Shown here: piece by piece, positions 30,020 through 38,702 of the stretch
Layout: every line of letters begins with the position of its first letter
Position numbering within the stretch: the stretch's first letter is position 1
Assembly (NCBI GenBank): GCA_025210345.1
Contig: JAOARX010000016.1
Span: 62,001-126,000 of the forward strand
DNA: 64,000 bases
Direction of reading: 5' to 3'
Origin: Pelagimonas sp.
GTDB lineage: Bacteria > Pseudomonadota > Alphaproteobacteria > Rhodobacterales > Rhodobacteraceae
Translations under genes and position numbers: made by a program
Notes under the pieces: generated by a model
The model's input: the letters and a program-made list of their open reading frames with translations, nothing else
Databases searched by the model: none
What the model was told of the DNA's origin: nothing

Positions 30020-30448
30020 TTAATTTTTGTGTGCGTTTTCAGCACTGTCCTTTGACATGTTCAAACACAGGCTCTCTACGTTTGACGCAGTAAATTTGTA
30101 CGGGTTGAATTCTGGGCCCGCCTGAATGCGTTTCAGGATTCGCGCGGAACGTCCCTGGCTGCCAAGGTATCGAACTGTCCAATCGTCAAAGAAACGCGTA
30201 TCCTCCGCGCCACAGGCAAGAATTTCGAAATCAGCGTGATATCCTTCTTGTGACACTTCCAGAAACCGCTGAGTGACTGCCGCACGTTCACCTTCGATAA
30301 GCTGTAGTGCGTAGCGCTCATTCATTAAGAGCATACCAGTGATATAGCGCTGTTCGTGCAGGCTCTTCGCGGCCTCAAGCCCGTGTTCCAAAATGGAATG
30401 GTCAACCGGCTTGGCGCGGGCGGCGTAGATCATACGATATAGTCCCAT
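30020..30448 (-). CDS. BLUF-domain protein with altered flavin-site residue
   Basis: A 142-residue protein that is a BLUF domain plus a short C-terminal extension. Compared with AppA, the key Tyr (Tyr8 in MIYAAR), Gln (Gln49 in ALQLIEG) and Trp (Trp90 in FDDWTVRYL) are present. The Asn that contacts the flavin, five residues before the ITG motif, is replaced by His31 (LHEQRYITG). BLUF proteins sense blue light through FAD. The substitution could change the photocycle or mean loss of light sensing. It lies between the CheZ-like gene and a soluble chemoreceptor, suggesting a role in photo- or redox-taxis. Confidence 0.85.
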   Translation of the reverse strand: MGLYRMIYAARAKPVDHSILEHGLEAAKSLHEQRYITGMLLMNERYALQLIEGERAAVTQRFLEVSQEGYHADFEILACGAEDTRFFDDWTVRYLGSQGRSARILKRIQAGPEFNPYKFTASNVESLCLNMSKDSAENAHKN

Positions 30449-30481
30449 GACGTGATCCTTTCGGGGTTGCTAGGGCGGTAT

Positions 30482-32113
30482 TCAGAAAAACAGGTCATCC
30501 AAATCGTCGCTTGACGACGGGGTGGTTTCTGCCTCTTCGGGGGCGAAATCCGGATAGAGTCTGCGATGGATGTCGCGCTCTTCCTCCATGGTATAGAGAT
30601 CCCAAACATTTCCCAGATCTGTCGGGGTGGGGGGGATGATCAAATCAGCGTGGACAGAATTTGACAGTTCGACCAATTGCGATCCGGTCTCGTCCAAGAC
30701 ATGCATGCGTTCGTGGACACCGTCGATGAGCATCAGAAGTGTCTGAGACAATCCAAGTGTGTCATTGCGAAGCCGATCAATTTCAGACAGACGATGCGCC
30801 CCTTGAACCCCAAGTTCCGCATGTGCAGAGGTGCTTTGGGACAATTCTACGCTGGCCTCTTGCAACCGGTTTCGCCCATCGGCCCCGAATTCGGCAAGTT
30901 GGGAAATCAATTCGCGCGCCAGATCGACATCGCTGTGGCACCGGTTCGCGGTGCTCCGCACTTCAGTCGCGAGAACCCCCAACGGCGCACCACGATCGCC
31001 CGCCCTGGCCGCGAGCAGCAAGGAGTTGAGAGAAGAAGCAAAAAGCCGCCGGGCGCTTTCCTCAAGATCTTCGCAAGACGCGGCGGCATCCTCACCGGCA
31101 GCAGCGATGGCATCTGCATCGGCCTTTACACTGGCCAGCAACGCGTCGACATCGCTGATTTCTGCGGTCACCATGTCTATCAATGTTTCGCGTTCGGTGA
31201 ACGCCTGCGACACCAGATCGGCGATGTGCCCTTGGGACAACAGTTCGGCGCCAACCCGCCCCAAATGAGCCGCGTCATCCAGGATGCGCCGCAGATCAAC
31301 CGAAATCTCCGCCATGATTTTTGCGCAGTCCCGAAGGTTCTCGGCGGCGAGGTGGCTCGTATGTGGATCATCCATGTCAAGCATCTGGCCAATGTGATCC
31401 AGCCGCTGCGCAAGCCGGTCAGAAAACTGCACTGCCGTCACAAAGTTTTTCAGGTTCTTTTTGCTGTCCGACACAAGTCTGGTCGCCCGCGCGGAAAGCT
31501 GGGACGCAGCCGTGCGTTCCTGATGTTCCAGATCGACAATGCGTTTTCTTCCGAGGCTAAGTTTGTCAGGCAGTGATTTGAACCCCGTCTCGACAGAGTT
31601 GCACAGGGTGCGCATTTGGTCGAATCCCGATTGCAGAACGCTCAACGCCCCTTCAACCACAGAAGCATCTTGGCGAATGCTTTTGGCGGTTTCGGTCAAT
31701 TCACCAAGGTACAAACCCATTTTCGCGACGCCAACCGATGCTGCGGTGGTGCGCGAAAGCGTTGAAATCGCGGATAGGCTTCTTCCATGCCCGTTGATGC
31801 GTTTCACTGTATTGTGGGCATCCCGCAGCGGGCCGTCGCTGCGCTGGCAGGCGAGCGCATGACCGAAGCGGCTGATTTCTTCTGTCATCGCTTCAACTTT
31901 GCGCTGTAAATCCAGAAGCACATCCGCCGTTGTATCCGATGCGCTGATAACCTCGGAAAACTCTGTCAAACAACCAGAGGTCTCCGAATGTAAGTTCCTG
32001 ATTTTATGCAGCTCTTCGACGACTGCGCCGAAGGCCGCGATGGCGGCATCTGATAGAGCCTGAACGCAAGGCGTATCGCACTCCACCTCTGACCGCATGT
32101 TTTGCGCCAGCAT
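30482..32113 (-). CDS. Coiled-coil chemotaxis protein with CheZ-like and receptor-like motifs
   Basis: A 543-residue, mostly helical soluble protein. Three features are seen directly. The motif QFSDRLAQRLDHI near residue 230 aligns with the CheZ catalytic segment DFQDLTGQ, keeping the Asp-x3-Gln spacing (Asp232, Gln236). The segment SLNSLLLAARAGDRGAPLG resembles the tip of a chemoreceptor hairpin. The protein ends DDLDDLFF, like the CheY-binding tail of CheZ. I infer a CheY-phosphate phosphatase or CheA/CheY scaffold. It is divergent from the che operon, which has no cheZ or cheD. ATG 32113 has GGGAG eight bases upstream; a GTG at 32128 is the alternative. Confidence 0.65.
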   Translation of the reverse strand: MLAQNMRSEVECDTPCVQALSDAAIAAFGAVVEELHKIRNLHSETSGCLTEFSEVISASDTTADVLLDLQRKVEAMTEEISRFGHALACQRSDGPLRDAHNTVKRINGHGRSLSAISTLSRTTAASVGVAKMGLYLGELTETAKSIRQDASVVEGALSVLQSGFDQMRTLCNSVETGFKSLPDKLSLGRKRIVDLEHQERTAASQLSARATRLVSDSKKNLKNFVTAVQFSDRLAQRLDHIGQMLDMDDPHTSHLAAENLRDCAKIMAEISVDLRRILDDAAHLGRVGAELLSQGHIADLVSQAFTERETLIDMVTAEISDVDALLASVKADADAIAAAGEDAAASCEDLEESARRLFASSLNSLLLAARAGDRGAPLGVLATEVRSTANRCHSDVDLARELISQLAEFGADGRNRLQEASVELSQSTSAHAELGVQGAHRLSEIDRLRNDTLGLSQTLLMLIDGVHERMHVLDETGSQLVELSNSVHADLIIPPTPTDLGNVWDLYTMEEERDIHRRLYPDFAPEEAETTPSSSDDLDDLFF

Positions 32114-32279
32114 GTATCTCACTCCCACGTGATGATCGGACTATGGCGCTGTATTCGTCTACAGATTGTAAATGGGCAGAAGAAAAATACGGACAACTCT
32201 CAATTCATGGAAACCAAAGCTTAAGGCTTGCGGCGTCTAATGTCTGTCAACTTGTCTTCACCGATTATGTGGCGGACCC

Positions 32280-32528
32280 ATGACAGAATTTATTTTGCCG
32301 ACACAGTTAGACCTTTCTGAGGCGGCGCAGGCGCATGCCGATTTGCTGCTTTGGACGCAAACGGGTGCGGCACATGCCGGGGCCAAATTAGACTTGGATG
32401 CGCGCGAACCCAACCAGGTGGCGCTTCAGCTTTTGGTAGCAACTGTGCGCCATCTTGAAAGCTTGGGGGCTGAGGTCGTTCTGGGGGAACACGCGCAGCA
32501 CTGTATGAAAGCACAACGATCCATCTAG
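32280..32528 (+). CDS. Small STAS-domain protein, first gene of the che operon
   Basis: An 82-residue single STAS-like domain. The segment that normally reads D-S-S-G-L and holds a phosphorylatable Ser is NQVALQLL here, so classical anti-anti-sigma switching is unlikely. In rhizobial che operons a small gene also precedes cheY1-cheA, and its product (CheS) assists CheA-CheY1 binding; this one may be analogous, which is an inference from gene order. It lies 13 bases before cheY. Confidence 0.72.
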   Translation: MTEFILPTQLDLSEAAQAHADLLLWTQTGAAHAGAKLDLDAREPNQVALQLLVATVRHLESLGAEVVLGEHAQHCMKAQRSI

Positions 32529-32541
32529 GAGTGATATCCCA

Positions 32542-32907
32542 ATGCCGAAGACCATCCTGACGATTGATGACAGTAAGGCCGTCCGCGATATGGTGATGTT
32601 CACGCTTGAACCCGAGGGCTTTGAGGTTGTTGGCGCCGAAAATGGGCAGGACGGGCTTGAAAAGCTTCGGGAAAAGCGCCCTGATTTTGTGATTACCGAT
32701 CTGAACATGCCGGTCATGAACGGGTTGAATTTTATTATCCAGGCGCGCGCCGACCCGTCAGGAACCGGTATTCCGATCGTCATGCTAACGACGGAAACCG
32801 CACCGGATATGAAAGCCCGCGGCAAGGAAGCCGGAGCAACCGGATGGATCAACAAGCCGTTCGATGCAGACAAGTTGATTGCCGTGACACGGAAACTTCT
32901 GGGGTAG
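32542..32907 (+). CDS. cheY: Chemotaxis response regulator CheY
   Basis: A 121-residue single receiver domain. It has the acidic pair (ILTIDDS, Asp9/Asp10), phospho-acceptor Asp53 in FVITDLNMPVMNG, the switch Thr83/84 (MLTTET) and Lys105 (INKPFD). It has no output domain. It receives phosphate from CheA and controls the flagellar motor or acts as a phosphate sink. It lies 4 bases before cheA. Confidence 0.95.
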   Translation: MPKTILTIDDSKAVRDMVMFTLEPEGFEVVGAENGQDGLEKLREKRPDFVITDLNMPVMNGLNFIIQARADPSGTGIPIVMLTTETAPDMKARGKEAGATGWINKPFDADKLIAVTRKLLG

Positions 32908-32911
32908 AGAG

Positions 32912-34897
32912 ATGCTTGAGCAAGCCGTCGCAGCTTTCGTCCAGGAAGCGCATGATATTCTGAGCGAATTGGAAGATCGTATTCTGGGTCTTGAAGACAA
33001 TCAGGATCAATCGACGATCGATGCAATTTTTCGCGGATTGCACACGGTCAAAGGATCAGGCTCGATGTTTGGCTACACGCGGCTGGCCAGCTTTGCCCAT
33101 CATTTCGAAAATGCGTTCGAACTGGTAAGATCCGGGACGCTTCCCATCGACAAAAGCTTGATCGATGTGTCCCTTGCCGCGCGGGATCAGATGGAGGTGT
33201 TTCTGGAGATCGGAGGAGACGGCGCCGAGGCCGACGCCCTCATGAATGCCCCGGAAACCGTGTCGCTTATTGAGCGGATCGGGATTTTGTCCTGCTCAAT
33301 GGCGCCAAGTGAAACAGCTGAAACCACAACTGCCGAGCAGAAAAACAGCAACCAGGGTGATGCTGCGCACTATCAGATTTCATTTAGCCCGCTGCCAGAT
33401 GCGCTTCGCCATGGCATGCGCCCTGACCTTTTGATGAATGAACTCAAGGCCCTTGGGACAGCCACGGTCACCTTCGATGCGTCACAACTGCCGGCGCTGC
33501 CGGACCTTGATCCGACAGTTGCTGCATTGACATGGCATATCGATCTGACGACAGATCAAGGGCTCGCGGCGATCGAAGATGTGTTCATTTTCGCGGATGA
33601 TGCGCATCTGGAAATATCGGAACAAACTGATTGCGCAGTGGATGCGCACGAGCCCGTGTCTGAGACCAAGGGCGGGGATGCGGTGTCAAAGGCCCCGGCA
33701 AAACCTGCGAGCCCCCCAACCAAGCAAGAAAGCATACGGATCGCATCCACGAAGCTTGATGGCATGATGGACGCCATAGGCGAGTTGGTCATCGCACAAG
33801 CAAGACTGGAAGCGGTGGCTGATAACATAGCCAACACGACGCTGAACTCGGTGGTGGAAGAGATCAGCAGATTGGTTCTTGGTCTGCGCGACAACACGCT
33901 TGCCATCCGAATGCTGCCGATTGAGCAGGTTTTTGGAAAATTTCGCCGCGTGGTGCGCGATTTGTCAACTGAACTTGGCAAGGACGTGGAACTGATCACA
34001 AGCGGTGGAGAGACCGAGGTCGATAAGGTGGTTATCGACAGGCTGGGCGAACCCTTGGTGCATATGATCCGCAATGCCATGGATCACGGCATTGAGGACT
34101 GTCAAACAAGGATCGACGCCGGAAAACCACCAAAAGGGACCGTGCAACTCAGCGCCTGCCAGGAGGGCGGGGAAATCCTGATTTCGATCGACGATGACGG
34201 CGGCGGTTTGAACGAAGACGCGATCCGCGCGCGTGCGATTGAACGGGGGCTTCTTGATCCAGATGCCACTCCGACGCCGCGCGAACTACACGGTATGATT
34301 TTTGAACCTGGTTTCTCAACGGCCGAAACCATTTCTTCGGTTTCCGGGCGTGGTGTCGGTATGGATGCCGTACGCAGCACTATAGATTCGCTGAGTGGAT
34401 CAATCGAAGTTTACAGTAAGGCGGGGAAAGGCACGCGTGTGATATTGCGGCTTCCCGTGACCATGGCGATCATCGATGGTCTTCGGGTACGGCTGGGTGA
34501 CGCTGTATTCGTTGTTCCGCTCGCTTCCGTTGAAGAATGCGTTGAAATGGACGAAGACGAAGCCGCGCGCGATAGCGGCTGCACTGTCTTGCAAATACGC
34601 GAACACATCGTGCCGTATATGGACCTGGGTACGCTTTTTGGAATTCCTTCGCGCGCAGAACAAAAGCGCCGCGTTGTCGTTGTAAAGGTTGACGGTCAAC
34701 GCGTGGGTTTGGTGGTGGACGACATCCTGGGGCAGGGGCAAACCGTCATCAAAAGCCTAAGCGCCTACCATCGAAACATTCCCGGTCTAGGTGGCGCAAC
34801 CATCCAAAGTGACGGCGGTGTCGCGCTGATTTTGGATGTGGCAACTCTTGTTCGGTGGGCACAATCACGAAGCTCTGATCCTTTAAAGGCAGCTTGA
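32912..34897 (+). CDS. cheA: Chemotaxis histidine kinase CheA
   Basis: A 661-residue CheA. The HPt domain carries His44 in GLHTVKGSGSMFG. A weakly conserved linker of about 150-270 takes the place of a clear P2. The P3 dimerisation helices start at SIRIASTKLDGMMDAIGELV. The kinase domain has HMIRNAMDHGIE (N box) and ISIDDDGGGL (G1), with the late GRGVGMDAVRSTI. The CheW-like P5 ends the protein (RVGLVVDDILGQGQTVIK). All modules needed for activity are present. Confidence 0.97.
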   Translation: MLEQAVAAFVQEAHDILSELEDRILGLEDNQDQSTIDAIFRGLHTVKGSGSMFGYTRLASFAHHFENAFELVRSGTLPIDKSLIDVSLAARDQMEVFLEIGGDGAEADALMNAPETVSLIERIGILSCSMAPSETAETTTAEQKNSNQGDAAHYQISFSPLPDALRHGMRPDLLMNELKALGTATVTFDASQLPALPDLDPTVAALTWHIDLTTDQGLAAIEDVFIFADDAHLEISEQTDCAVDAHEPVSETKGGDAVSKAPAKPASPPTKQESIRIASTKLDGMMDAIGELVIAQARLEAVADNIANTTLNSVVEEISRLVLGLRDNTLAIRMLPIEQVFGKFRRVVRDLSTELGKDVELITSGGETEVDKVVIDRLGEPLVHMIRNAMDHGIEDCQTRIDAGKPPKGTVQLSACQEGGEILISIDDDGGGLNEDAIRARAIERGLLDPDATPTPRELHGMIFEPGFSTAETISSVSGRGVGMDAVRSTIDSLSGSIEVYSKAGKGTRVILRLPVTMAIIDGLRVRLGDAVFVVPLASVEECVEMDEDEAARDSGCTVLQIREHIVPYMDLGTLFGIPSRAEQKRRVVVVKVDGQRVGLVVDDILGQGQTVIKSLSAYHRNIPGLGGATIQSDGGVALILDVATLVRWAQSRSSDPLKAA

Positions 34898-34898
34898 T

Positions 34899-35366
34899 AT
34901 GGATAGTACCGCAACAGTTGATACCTCTGGGACATTGCTGGTCTTTCGTCTGGCGGACGAAGTATTCGGTTTGCCCGTCGGGTTGGTTCACGAAATTCTT
35001 GATAGCGCAGAACCTACGATGGTTCCCAACGCGTCTCAGTTTTCTTTCGGATTGATAAATGTACGTGGGGCTGTTGTTCCAATGACAAACATTCGGCTCC
35101 GTTTGGGATTGAGCGACTCCCCGGCGACCGAAACTGAGCGCGATATCGTATTACAACATGAGGTTGGCGGAGTGGCCACCAAGATTGCATTTAAGGCGGA
35201 TGCGGTTGAATCTGTCTATGATATTAACACGGACCAAATAGAATCGATCCCTGCACTCGGAACGACATGGCCTCAAATTTACTTGAAAGGCGCTGTTCGA
35301 AGGGGAGAGCAGCTCATTATTGTCTTGGAGCCGGACACACTCTTTCACCCAGAACCCCATAAATAA
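34899..35366 (+). CDS. cheW: Chemotaxis coupling protein CheW (first copy)
   Basis: A 155-residue CheW fold with [20 protein letters not shown], the receptor-coupling [17 protein letters not shown] core and a late [12 protein letters not shown] strand. It links chemoreceptors to CheA. It starts two bases after cheA. From here to cheR the coding sequence is visibly richer in A+T than cheA or cheB. Confidence 0.94.
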   Translation: MDSTATVDTSGTLLVFRLADEVFGLPVGLVHEILDSAEPTMVPNASQFSFGLINVRGAVVPMTNIRLRLGLSDSPATETERDIVLQHEVGGVATKIAFKADAVESVYDINTDQIESIPALGTTWPQIYLKGAVRRGEQLIIVLEPDTLFHPEPHK

Positions 35367-35385
35367 TCCACTTCGTGAGGTCGAA

Positions 35386-37284
35386 ATGCGTATATCTATC
35401 AGATCAAAGCTATTGGCGGCCTTCGGGTTCGCACTTTTTCTAACTATCTTGCTTGCACTGGTTGCAACGCTGAGATTTGCCAATTTCAACACGGCGCTTC
35501 ACCATATCGTTGACATTTCAGCAGAAAAATCTCGCTTGGCGACAGCAATGGAAGCAGAGTTCTTCGCGCTCACCACCGCACAGTCGGATATGTTTCTGTC
35601 CACGAGCCATAAAGAGATGGAAGAAGCCGAGAAACGATTGAAATCTCATGCGGATGCCTTGAAGAAATATAAAGAGAAGTTTAGGGAAGTTGCGGAATCG
35701 GATTCGCAGATTGAAGATATAAAGGCTGTCGAAAACCTGAATCAAGTCTTTGAGCCGTATCTTCAGTTGGAAGCGGAAATAGCTGATTTGGTGCGCGCCA
35801 GCATTGATCTGAGGGTGGCGGGAAGCAAGATTGCTGCCGACGAACAACTAAGGTCAGCCATATCTTTGTTCAAAGGGGAGGGGCAGAACTTATTGGATGC
35901 ATGTAAGGATATTCTACTAAAAATATTGGATAGAAATCTGGAATTCATGGATAGCGAAAAGCAGGAAACCAATGCGCTTTACATGGAATCCAGAAACTTG
36001 GTGATTGGGACTGCAGCGATATGTTGTCTGAGCTGTTTGGCCGCAGCGATTCTGCTTTCAAATTCAATATCTCGCGGGCTGCGGCAGGCGGTTAGTATTG
36101 CAAATGATGTTTCTTCCGGGACTACTGCGATCGACTTTGGATCTCAGAAGAATGACGAAATCGGCGATCTCCAAGCAGCGATGGAGAATATGAGTATGTC
36201 GCTGAACGAAATGGCGTCAGTGACAGATCAACTCGCCCAAGGGGATTTGCGAACGGAAATCCAACCGCGATCCGAGGATGACTATTTGGGCAACTCTTTG
36301 GCCAAAATGCAACAAAAGCTACGAGACACTCTTTCGGTTGTGAAAAGCAATAGTGAGGATGTGACTGAGAGTGCGAAGACCGTCAGTTGCGCCGCTGAAC
36401 AGTTAAGCTCTGGGGCGGAACGGCAAGCGTCAGCAATCGAACAGGCAGGAGCAGCGATTGAGGAAATGAGCGCAAACATCAGGCACGCCGCTGACAATGC
36501 GGCGGAGACCGAGAGTATTGCGATCCAGGCCAGCGCCGGTGCACGGGAAAGCGGCCTAGCTGTCTCAGACGCAGTATCTGCGATGAAGAGCATTGCCGAG
36601 CGAATTACAGTGATCCAAGAAATTGCACGCCAAACTGATCTTCTTGCGCTGAATGCGGCGGTCGAAGCAGCACGTGCGGGTGAGCACGGGAAAGGCTTTG
36701 CTGTGGTCGCATCTGAGGTGCGCAAACTTGCAGAAAGGAGTCAACTCGCAGCGACCGAAATTGGTGATCTGTCTAAAAATACGTTGCGGGCAAGTGAAAC
36801 CGCCGGAGGGAAGCTGGATGATCTACTTCCCCTCATTCAAAAAACGTCGGATTTGGTTGCTGAAATTTCTGCCTCATCAAAAGAGCAAAATGTTGGTGCG
36901 GAGCAGATAAATCTTTCAATTCAGGCGCTTGATAAGGTTATCCAAAGCAATGCAAAGCTCGCGGCCGACACGTCGGACACAAGTGAAATGCTCAATAAAC
37001 GGTCGTTGCATTTGCACGATGTTATTTCATTTTTCCGCCTTGATGAGCAGCAGACAGCGTTGAGTGAAGTGAATCCACCACCAAGAAATCAAGCATCGGT
37101 CAGAAAGCTGGTGGGTCGACCTGAACAGAGGGGCCACTCCGACAACCAAGCGGTCTTTGCCAATGAGCCTCAGGAAGGGGAAGCCAACCGCTCGACGCCA
37201 CGAGATGACGACGGTTTTTCTTTGAATCTCTGGCCGGAGGAAATCCCCGACAGTGAGTTCGAGCCTATTCGCCAAGCGCGATAA
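35386..37284 (+). CDS. Transmembrane chemoreceptor (methyl-accepting chemotaxis protein)
   Basis: A 632-residue receptor. TM1 is at about 8-28 ([20 protein letters not shown]) and TM2 at about 205-228 ([17 protein letters not shown]). Between them is a helical-bundle periplasmic domain of about 175 residues. A HAMP region and the signalling hairpin follow, with the tip [21 protein letters not shown] long unconserved tail of about 90 residues ends [13 protein letters not shown] 35386 is chosen because it places the positive charges right before TM1; an upstream frame extension would overlap cheW. Confidence 0.94.
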   Translation: MRISIRSKLLAAFGFALFLTILLALVATLRFANFNTALHHIVDISAEKSRLATAMEAEFFALTTAQSDMFLSTSHKEMEEAEKRLKSHADALKKYKEKFREVAESDSQIEDIKAVENLNQVFEPYLQLEAEIADLVRASIDLRVAGSKIAADEQLRSAISLFKGEGQNLLDACKDILLKILDRNLEFMDSEKQETNALYMESRNLVIGTAAICCLSCLAAAILLSNSISRGLRQAVSIANDVSSGTTAIDFGSQKNDEIGDLQAAMENMSMSLNEMASVTDQLAQGDLRTEIQPRSEDDYLGNSLAKMQQKLRDTLSVVKSNSEDVTESAKTVSCAAEQLSSGAERQASAIEQAGAAIEEMSANIRHAADNAAETESIAIQASAGARESGLAVSDAVSAMKSIAERITVIQEIARQTDLLALNAAVEAARAGEHGKGFAVVASEVRKLAERSQLAATEIGDLSKNTLRASETAGGKLDDLLPLIQKTSDLVAEISASSKEQNVGAEQINLSIQALDKVIQSNAKLAADTSDTSEMLNKRSLHLHDVISFFRLDEQQTALSEVNPPPRNQASVRKLVGRPEQRGHSDNQAVFANEPQEGEANRSTPRDDDGFSLNLWPEEIPDSEFEPIRQAR

Positions 37285-37304
37285 TCCGTCGAGAGGTGCG
37301 GGCA

Positions 37305-37829
37305 ATGACGTTCTTAGATGACGAACTTGAAAAAGAATGCGCGATGGATCGCGCTGACAATGGAGGTGGCTTTGACAAGACGCGCACCGTCCTTACCTTT
37401 GAGATAGGTGGGGTGTTTTTCTCGGTCGATGTAAACTGTGTTCGGGAGATTCTCGAGATTCCAGAAATTCGCCCCATGCCGGGCGCGCCCCCAGGTTTCT
37501 TGGGAGTGGCAGATGTGAGGGCTCGCGCCGTGCCAATAGCCGACATTTCTAATAAGCTTGGAGTGAGCGCTGAAATTTCCGAGAATACCCGCGTCATTGT
37601 GTTCGAAGTTACAAAGCAAAGAGAACATGTATCGATCGGTATCATGGCGAAAAAAGTTCTGAAGGTGGAAGAGTTCGCGATCGAGGAAATTGAACCCGTA
37701 CCCCAAACACTAAATGAATGGAGCAGCACCATGGCGTCGGGCATTGTCCGTGGGGAATATGGTAGCGCGACGGTTTTGGATATATCTAACATCCTATCAA
37801 ATCTTGCGTCCGATGATGATATCCACTGA
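37305..37829 (+). CDS. cheW: Chemotaxis coupling protein CheW (second copy)
   Basis: A 174-residue CheW. It has an acidic 25-residue N-terminal extension before the core TRTVLTFEIGGVFFSVDVNC. The family motif GAPPGFLGVADVRARAVPIADIS and the C-terminal RGEYGSATVLDIS strand are present. Two distinct CheW copies flank the receptor gene. ATG 37305 with GAGAGG upstream is preferred to the GTG at 37296. Its end overlaps cheR. Confidence 0.93.
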   Translation: MTFLDDELEKECAMDRADNGGGFDKTRTVLTFEIGGVFFSVDVNCVREILEIPEIRPMPGAPPGFLGVADVRARAVPIADISNKLGVSAEISENTRVIVFEVTKQREHVSIGIMAKKVLKVEEFAIEEIEPVPQTLNEWSSTMASGIVRGEYGSATVLDISNILSNLASDDDIH

Positions 37830-38700
37830 ATCTCCCCACCTCATTGGTAGCATTGGAACGCCAGAATTCCCTGCGCTAAGCGTTGAAGATGCACGTGACA
37901 TCGTTTCACGAGTAGAACGCCTTTCGGGCATCTGCGTGCATGAGGGCAAAGTTGATTTTATTCGTCTTCGCTTGAGCGCGCGACTTAGGGAACTGAACCT
38001 CAACAGTTTCAGTGCCTATTTGAATCTTTTGTCCACCGATACAAGTGGACATGAAGAAAAGCGCCTAGTCGAATCGCTTACCACACATACGACGTCATTC
38101 TTTCGCGAAGCGAGGCATTACGATTGGCTAAGAGATGAAGGGTTGGCGTTTCTCACCGCTAAATCAAAGCGTGATCCTTTAGTTGTCTGGAGCGCGGCCT
38201 GCTCGATCGGAGCTGAACTATACTCGGCCGGGATGCTCTTAAAGGAGATGTCAGAAAGTGGCCGAAGTATTCCGCGCGTCCAATTGATTGGAACCGACAT
38301 TTCAGAAGAGATACTAAGGCGCGCAGCTTGCGCGACCTATCTTGAGGAAGAAATCGCGGGGTTGTCGCAACAGAGAATGCAAAGATTTATGTGGCGATCA
38401 AAGAAACCACTGGGACGGGGAGGTGGCGTACTTTATCGGCTTGTACCGGAATTGCGCGAGAACGTGCACTTCGAACGCGCAAATTTACAAAACTTGAACA
38501 GTGTTTCGGCGTTCCAAGCAGACATCGTATTTCTTCGAAATGTCCTGATTTATTTTTCCTCCAGCGTGCAAAAACAGGTTGTCCAAAATGTAATTCAGCG
38601 CATGTCCCCGGGTGCTGTTCTATTTACGGGTCACGCGGAACCCCTAAGCGACAATCAGGCGCTCCGCCAACTTCGCCCAACCATATATCAGAAAATCTGA
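37816..38700 (+). CDS. cheR: Chemoreceptor methyltransferase CheR
   Basis: A 294-residue CheR with an N-terminal helical domain and a C-terminal SAM-binding domain. The SAM motif reads SAACSIGAELYSAGM where most CheR proteins have SAGCSTGEEPYSI, so the GEEPY part is altered to GAELY. The second signature FLRNVLIYFSS is intact, as is TTHTTSFFREARHY. It methylates receptor glutamates. ATGs at 37813 and 37816 are equally possible; both overlap the end of cheW. Confidence 0.9.
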   Translation: MISTESPHLIGSIGTPEFPALSVEDARDIVSRVERLSGICVHEGKVDFIRLRLSARLRELNLNSFSAYLNLLSTDTSGHEEKRLVESLTTHTTSFFREARHYDWLRDEGLAFLTAKSKRDPLVVWSAACSIGAELYSAGMLLKEMSESGRSIPRVQLIGTDISEEILRRAACATYLEEEIAGLSQQRMQRFMWRSKKPLGRGGGVLYRLVPELRENVHFERANLQNLNSVSAFQADIVFLRNVLIYFSSSVQKQVVQNVIQRMSPGAVLFTGHAEPLSDNQALRQLRPTIYQKI

Positions 38701-38702
38701 CC

